Positions 11,426 through 14,485 of a DNA stretch of 14,485 nucleotides are shown piece after piece. A program made the position numbers and the translations under genes. The notes under the pieces were generated by a model. The model saw only the letters and a program-made list of their open reading frames with translations, ran no database searches and was not told where the DNA came from. Positions within the stretch are counted from its first letter, which is position 1. Every line of letters begins with the position of its first letter. Source of the stretch: Anaerolineales bacterium (lineage in GTDB: Bacteria > Chloroflexota > Anaerolineae > Anaerolineales > Villigracilaceae). Location: NCBI GenBank assembly GCA_028689195.1, contig JAQTWR010000025.1:1-14485 (forward strand), in the 5' to 3' direction.

Positions 11426-12118
11426 ATGTCTAAAAAACTTGTTTTACTCATTGCGCTTGTTGCGATTGCCACTGCGGGAATTTATCTCTACTTCAAGTTT
11501 GGACGAAGTTCCGCGCGCACCGCGCAAGTCTTCGCCTGGATTCGAGATTCCGCTTCGCGCCCCGAATTGGCGATGAAATCAGGAACGCGCTGCGGCGACG
11601 CGCCCTTCGTTTTTCCCACCGACGGTTTGGTCGGCTATATCTGGGACGATTATTTCAACCGCCATCGCCATCAAGGGATGGATATTTTCGCGGGGACAGA
11701 CGCCGGCGTTACGCCCGTCTACGCCGCTTACGGCGGATACCTCACGCGCAAAGCGGATTGGAAATCTTCGGTGATTATTCGCGTCCCCAATGATCCGCTT
11801 GAACCTGCGCGTCAAATTTGGGTGTACTATACTCACATGGCAGACCCAAACGGAACCTCATTTATCGTCGGGGAATTTCCCGCGGGAACATCGGAAGTTT
11901 TTGTAGAGGCGGGAACTTTGCTTGGCTATCAGGGAAATTATTCGGGGTCCCCGATAAACCCCGTCGGCGTGCATTTGCATCTCTCCATTGTGAAAGACAA
12001 CGGCTTTGGAAATTTCATGAACGAACTTGAGATTGAAAACACGCGCGACCCTTCGCCATATTTCGGCTTGTCGTTGAATGCGAACGAAAATACGGATACG
12101 ATTCCAACGTGCAAATAG
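11426..12118 (+). CDS. Membrane-anchored M23-family (LytM-type) peptidase
   Basis: This is a predicted zinc endopeptidase of the peptidoglycan-hydrolase family M23, 230 residues. A single N-terminal hydrophobic segment (4-24) anchors it, with the rest outside the membrane. The zinc and catalytic residues are in order: H82-x3-D86 in HQGMDIFAG, H137 in YYTHM, and H183-x-H185 in GVHLHLS. The complete set argues for an active enzyme, probably cleaving peptide cross-links of the wall. Cysteines C56 and C229 could form a disulfide. It starts a two-gene unit with the DinB-like gene 19 bases later. The -10 box predicts a leaderless message. A MITE inserted directly upstream may have altered its control. 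Confidence 0.9.
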   Translation: MSKKLVLLIALVAIATAGIYLYFKFGRSSARTAQVFAWIRDSASRPELAMKSGTRCGDAPFVFPTDGLVGYIWDDYFNRHRHQGMDIFAGTDAGVTPVYAAYGGYLTRKADWKSSVIIRVPNDPLEPARQIWVYYTHMADPNGTSFIVGEFPAGTSEVFVEAGTLLGYQGNYSGSPINPVGVHLHLSIVKDNGFGNFMNELEIENTRDPSPYFGLSLNANENTDTIPTCK

Positions 12119-12137
12119 TAAAAAAATTGGAGGAATA

Positions 12138-12599
12138 ATGAAAGAATTGTTTGAATATCGCTTGAAGATGATCGCGCGGCTGGAACAAGCCGCGCAGGAA
12201 TTCTGCGACGCGTGCCTCGCGCGCGATGCGTTCGCCAAACTTGAAGGGGAGTGGAGCGCGCATCAAATCGCGGCGCATACGCGCGACGTGGCGAAAACTG
12301 TCTACGGCGAACGAATTCAACGCACGCTGCGCGAAGAAAATCCTGCCTTTGAAAACTTCGACGCGGATGCGTGGATAGCGGCGCATTACGACAAAGACGA
12401 ACCGCTCGCGGAAATCCTCTCCGCGTTTTTGGAAAACGTCAAAGCCCTTTGCGTCACCTTGAGCGGTTTGCCAAACGAATACTGGTCGCGCGAAAGCAGT
12501 CATGAATCCTCGGGCAGCGGGTTGACTCTGCAATTGTGGGTCGAGCGCAGCCTGGCGCACATTGAAGAACATTTGGTTACGTTGTTAAAACCGACGTAA
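12138..12599 (+). CDS. DinB-like four-helix-bundle protein
   Basis: This 153-residue all-helical protein is of the DinB/DUF664 type. Recognisable elements are WSAHQIAAHTRD (39-50), where the family's first metal-binding His sits (H47), and the C-terminal helix SLAHIEEHLVTLL (138-150) with H141 and H145. These three histidines form the usual metal triad. Relatives include thiol-dependent S-transferases (bacillithiol and mycothiol enzymes) and many proteins of unknown role. I start at 12138, directly behind TTGGAGGAATA; an earlier in-frame ATG at 12078 lies inside the M23 gene. It is likely cotranscribed with the M23 peptidase. Function not assignable further. Confidence 0.8.
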   Translation: MKELFEYRLKMIARLEQAAQEFCDACLARDAFAKLEGEWSAHQIAAHTRDVAKTVYGERIQRTLREENPAFENFDADAWIAAHYDKDEPLAEILSAFLENVKALCVTLSGLPNEYWSRESSHESSGSGLTLQLWVERSLAHIEEHLVTLLKPT

Positions 12600-12616
12600 T
12601 TTACCCTTATTCGAGG

Positions 12617-12628
12617 TAAAATACGCCC
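12617..12628 (+). promoter_or_regulatory. Leaderless-type -10 box of the response regulator
   Basis: TAAAAT (12617-12622), six bases, then ATG at 12629. There is no Shine-Dalgarno in the gap. It is the fourth gene in the window with this exact spacing. Confidence 0.55.
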
Positions 12629-13288
12629 ATGAAAAAACAACGCATTATTCTTGTGGACGACCACGAAGTGGTGCGTCTGGGTTTGAAGTCTTTACTCGAA
12701 CATCACCCGCAGTTTGAAGTAGTGGGCGAGGCGATTTCGGCGCGCGAGGCATTGGAGCAGGTGGCTTTGCTAAAGCCGGATGTGGCTGTAATGGATATTC
12801 GGCTGCCCGGCACTTCAGGTATTGAAGCGTGCGAGCAAATCGTCAATCAATATCCGAACACCAAAGTAATCATGCTTACTTCGTACGCCGAAGACGAAAT
12901 GTTGTTCTCCGCTATTCGCGCGGGCGCTTCGGGGTACATCCTCAAACAGATCGGCAGCGACGACCTCATCAAAGCGCTTGAGTCGGTTGGGCGCGGCGAA
13001 GCGCTCCTCGACCCCGCCGTTACCCAGCGCGTATTCCAAGAAGTGCGCCGCGCGGTGAAAGAAGAGGAGGCTTCGGCTTTCGCGCATTTGAGCCAGCAAG
13101 AGAAGCATGTGTTATTGCTGGTCTCTGAAGGCAAGACCAATCGCGAGATTGCAAAGAATCTATTTTTGGGCGAAGGCACGGTGCGAAATTACGTCTCCAG
13201 CATCCTCTCCAAATTGAGCGTCAACAATCGCGCAGAAGCCGCCGCGTACGCGGTTGAACATAGTTTGAAGGAATACATCAGTTTGTAA
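12629..13288 (+). CDS. NarL/FixJ-family DNA-binding response regulator
   Basis: This two-component response regulator has 219 residues. The receiver domain (1-120) has D10-D11 for the metal, phospho-acceptor D56 in [11 protein letters not shown]84 and K106. A linker precedes a LuxR-type helix-turn-helix (about 152-215) with [18 protein letters not shown] and [26 protein letters not shown], the recognition helix being GTVRNYV. It resembles the DevR/DosR branch. No histidine kinase is within the window, so it is an orphan at this locus; the kinase would have to be elsewhere. It lies just before nusA, which has its own promoter. Confidence 0.94.
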   Translation: MKKQRIILVDDHEVVRLGLKSLLEHHPQFEVVGEAISAREALEQVALLKPDVAVMDIRLPGTSGIEACEQIVNQYPNTKVIMLTSYAEDEMLFSAIRAGASGYILKQIGSDDLIKALESVGRGEALLDPAVTQRVFQEVRRAVKEEEASAFAHLSQQEKHVLLLVSEGKTNREIAKNLFLGEGTVRNYVSSILSKLSVNNRAEAAAYAVEHSLKEYISL

Positions 13289-13293
13289 ATCCC

Positions 13294-13322
13294 TTGCGCC
13301 TTCCATCCCTCTATGCTAAAAT
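13294..13322 (+). promoter_or_regulatory. Promoter of nusA
   Basis: TTGCGC (13294-13299), a 17-base spacer, and TAAAAT (13317-13322) preceded by TGC, an extended -10. Transcription should start near 13329, giving an 85-90-base leader before nusA. Confidence 0.65.
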
Positions 13323-13360
13323 CTCGCGCGGACGGAAAACCCAATAGAGAAGACATCGAG

Positions 13361-13381
13361 AAGTGGGTAACCCCCACTTTT
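13361..13381 (+). terminator. Hairpin in the nusA leader, attenuator or weak terminator
   Basis: AAGTGGG (13361-13367) pairs with CCCACTT (13373-13379) around TAACC. TTTTCTG follows, a short U-tract. It lies after the predicted nusA start site, so it could attenuate nusA as well as end the regulator transcript. NusA influencing a hairpin in its own leader would be a plausible feedback loop. Confidence 0.5.
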
Positions 13382-13415
13382 CTGCTTGTAAACAGGAGTA
13401 ATGGAGTAAGGTCGC

Positions 13416-14485
13416 ATGGCAAAAAATGAATTTGCGTTAGCATTCAACGAAGTGCTGGAAGAAAAACAACTTGCAAAAGATATCGTCGTCGCCGCAATCG
13501 AGGCGGCGATGGTTTCCGCATATCGGCGCGCCGTAAACGCATCTACCGCTCAACAGGTGGAAGCGAAACTAGACCCCGATACGGGTCTGGTCACAGTTTA
13601 CGCCGAGAAGGAAGTCGTTGAAGATTCCGTCGTGGATGATCGCACCGAAGTATTGTTGGATGAAGCGCGCAAAGTCAACCCTGAAGCGCAGCCCGGCGAT
13701 ATGGTCATTGTGGAAACCACGCCCGCAGATTTCGGGCGCGTAGCCGCCCAGACCGCGCGGCAGGTAATCCAACAGCGCATCCGCGAGGCGGAACGTTCCA
13801 ATCAAATGGAATATTACGAACGCCAGGTGGGCGAGATCGTTTCTGGTTTGGTGCAGGCGAGCAACGCGCAAAGCGCCACCATCGGTTTGGATATGAAAGC
13901 CGAAGGTATCCTGCCGAACAATCAGAAGATTCCCGGCGAAAGACTCAAATTACATGACCGCATCCGCGCGGTAGTGATGGAAGTCAAAGACGGCACGCGC
14001 GGACCGCAGATTGTGCTTTCGCGCGCGCATCGCAACTTCTTGCGCCGCTTGCTCGAAAACGAAGTCCCCGAAATTTATCACGGCATTGTCGAAATTCGCG
14101 CCATTGCGCGCGAACCGGGCGCGCGCGCCAAGGTCGCTGTCTCTGCAACGCAGCCGGGCATTGATCCCGTTGGCGCGTGCGTGGGTATCAAAGGCGTGCG
14201 TATTCAAGCCATCGTCAAAGAATTGCACGACGAAAAAATTGACATTATCCAATGGGATCAAGACCCCGTTGTTTATATTTCCAAAGCGATCAGTCCCGCG
14301 CGCGTCAATGGCGTATATCTCGCGGACGTCGAGGGCGCGCACACGGCGACGGTTGTCGTGGGCGAAGATCAACTCAGCCTTGCCATTGGTCGCGACGGGC
14401 AGAACGCGCGCCTCGCCGCGAAGTTGACCGGCTGGCGGATTGACATCAAGTCAGTGGCTGAATCTGCGGGCGATACAATTAAGAA
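13416..14485 (+). CDS. nusA: Transcription termination/antitermination protein NusA (3'-truncated by window)
   Basis: NusA binds RNA polymerase and modulates pausing, intrinsic termination and antitermination. The first 356 codons are present, without a stop, so the gene runs off the right edge. The N-terminal polymerase-binding domain (1 to about 125) contains [11 protein letters not shown] and [16 protein letters not shown]. An S1 domain follows (about 138-205, ending [14 protein letters not shown]). Two KH domains come next: the first has [18 protein letters not shown] (about 252-270), the second [20 protein letters not shown] (about 312-330), with GxxG-type loops. GGAG lies 9 bases before the ATG. 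In many bacteria rimP lies immediately upstream; here a response regulator does. Any C-terminal extension is beyond the window. Confidence 0.96.
   Translation, partial: MAKNEFALAFNEVLEEKQLAKDIVVAAIEAAMVSAYRRAVNASTAQQVEAKLDPDTGLVTVYAEKEVVEDSVVDDRTEVLLDEARKVNPEAQPGDMVIVETTPADFGRVAAQTARQVIQQRIREAERSNQMEYYERQVGEIVSGLVQASNAQSATIGLDMKAEGILPNNQKIPGERLKLHDRIRAVVMEVKDGTRGPQIVLSRAHRNFLRRLLENEVPEIYHGIVEIRAIAREPGARAKVAVSATQPGIDPVGACVGIKGVRIQAIVKELHDEKIDIIQWDQDPVVYISKAISPARVNGVYLADVEGAHTATVVVGEDQLSLAIGRDGQNARLAAKLTGWRIDIKSVAESAGDTIK

Overview
The window looks like a chromosomal stretch from a free-living bacterium, most likely Chloroflexota (Anaerolineae-like). This rests on the gene families, the many GCGCG-rich codons, a T-box on an apparent aminoacyl-tRNA-synthetase-type leader, dispersed intergenic hairpin repeats and frequent leaderless promoters. 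The taxonomy is inference. There is no phage, plasmid, CRISPR, rRNA or tRNA signature.

Layout. (1) Positions 1-512 hold a T-box riboswitch on the minus strand, with its own promoter and terminator. It reads off the left edge toward an unseen gene; the specifier looks like GUC, valine. A divergent promoter drives a membrane PAS/HD-GYP protein (513-1721, +). (2) Positions 4134-1722 (-) are a compact operon of rsmG, an extended-SDR epimerase/dehydratase and a classical SDR. Its last stop codon abuts the HD-GYP stop. (3) A FmdB-type zinc ribbon gene (4209-4589, +) is divergent from rsmG and ends at a strong bidirectional terminator (4605-4650). (4) Positions 10079-4659 (-) form a long same-strand block. 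It starts with a promoter, a 27-codon leader ORF with a strong Shine-Dalgarno, and two tandem terminator-like hairpins with mutually exclusive alternative pairings. Five consecutive GNAT acetyltransferase genes follow (double-domain, single, single, single, double-domain), then a zinc-ribbon protein with a histone-H1-like tail, a HAD phosphatase and an SH3b protein. (5) A lipoprotein resembling BMP/PnrA substrate-binding proteins (11204-10188, -) is divergent from a membrane-anchored M23 peptidase and a DinB-like protein (11426-12599, +). A 124-bp MITE-like element with a 9-bp target duplication sits between them. (6) A NarL-type response regulator (12629-13288, +) precedes nusA (13416 to the right edge, incomplete).

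Most notable are the five-gene acetyltransferase array with its apparent leader-peptide attenuator and a duplicated hairpin/RBS cassette, and the four genes whose -10 box ends exactly six bases before the ATG, which predicts leaderless mRNAs. The other main points are the MITE with target duplication beside a promoter, and the T-box. All functional statements come from motifs read by eye; no database search was run.
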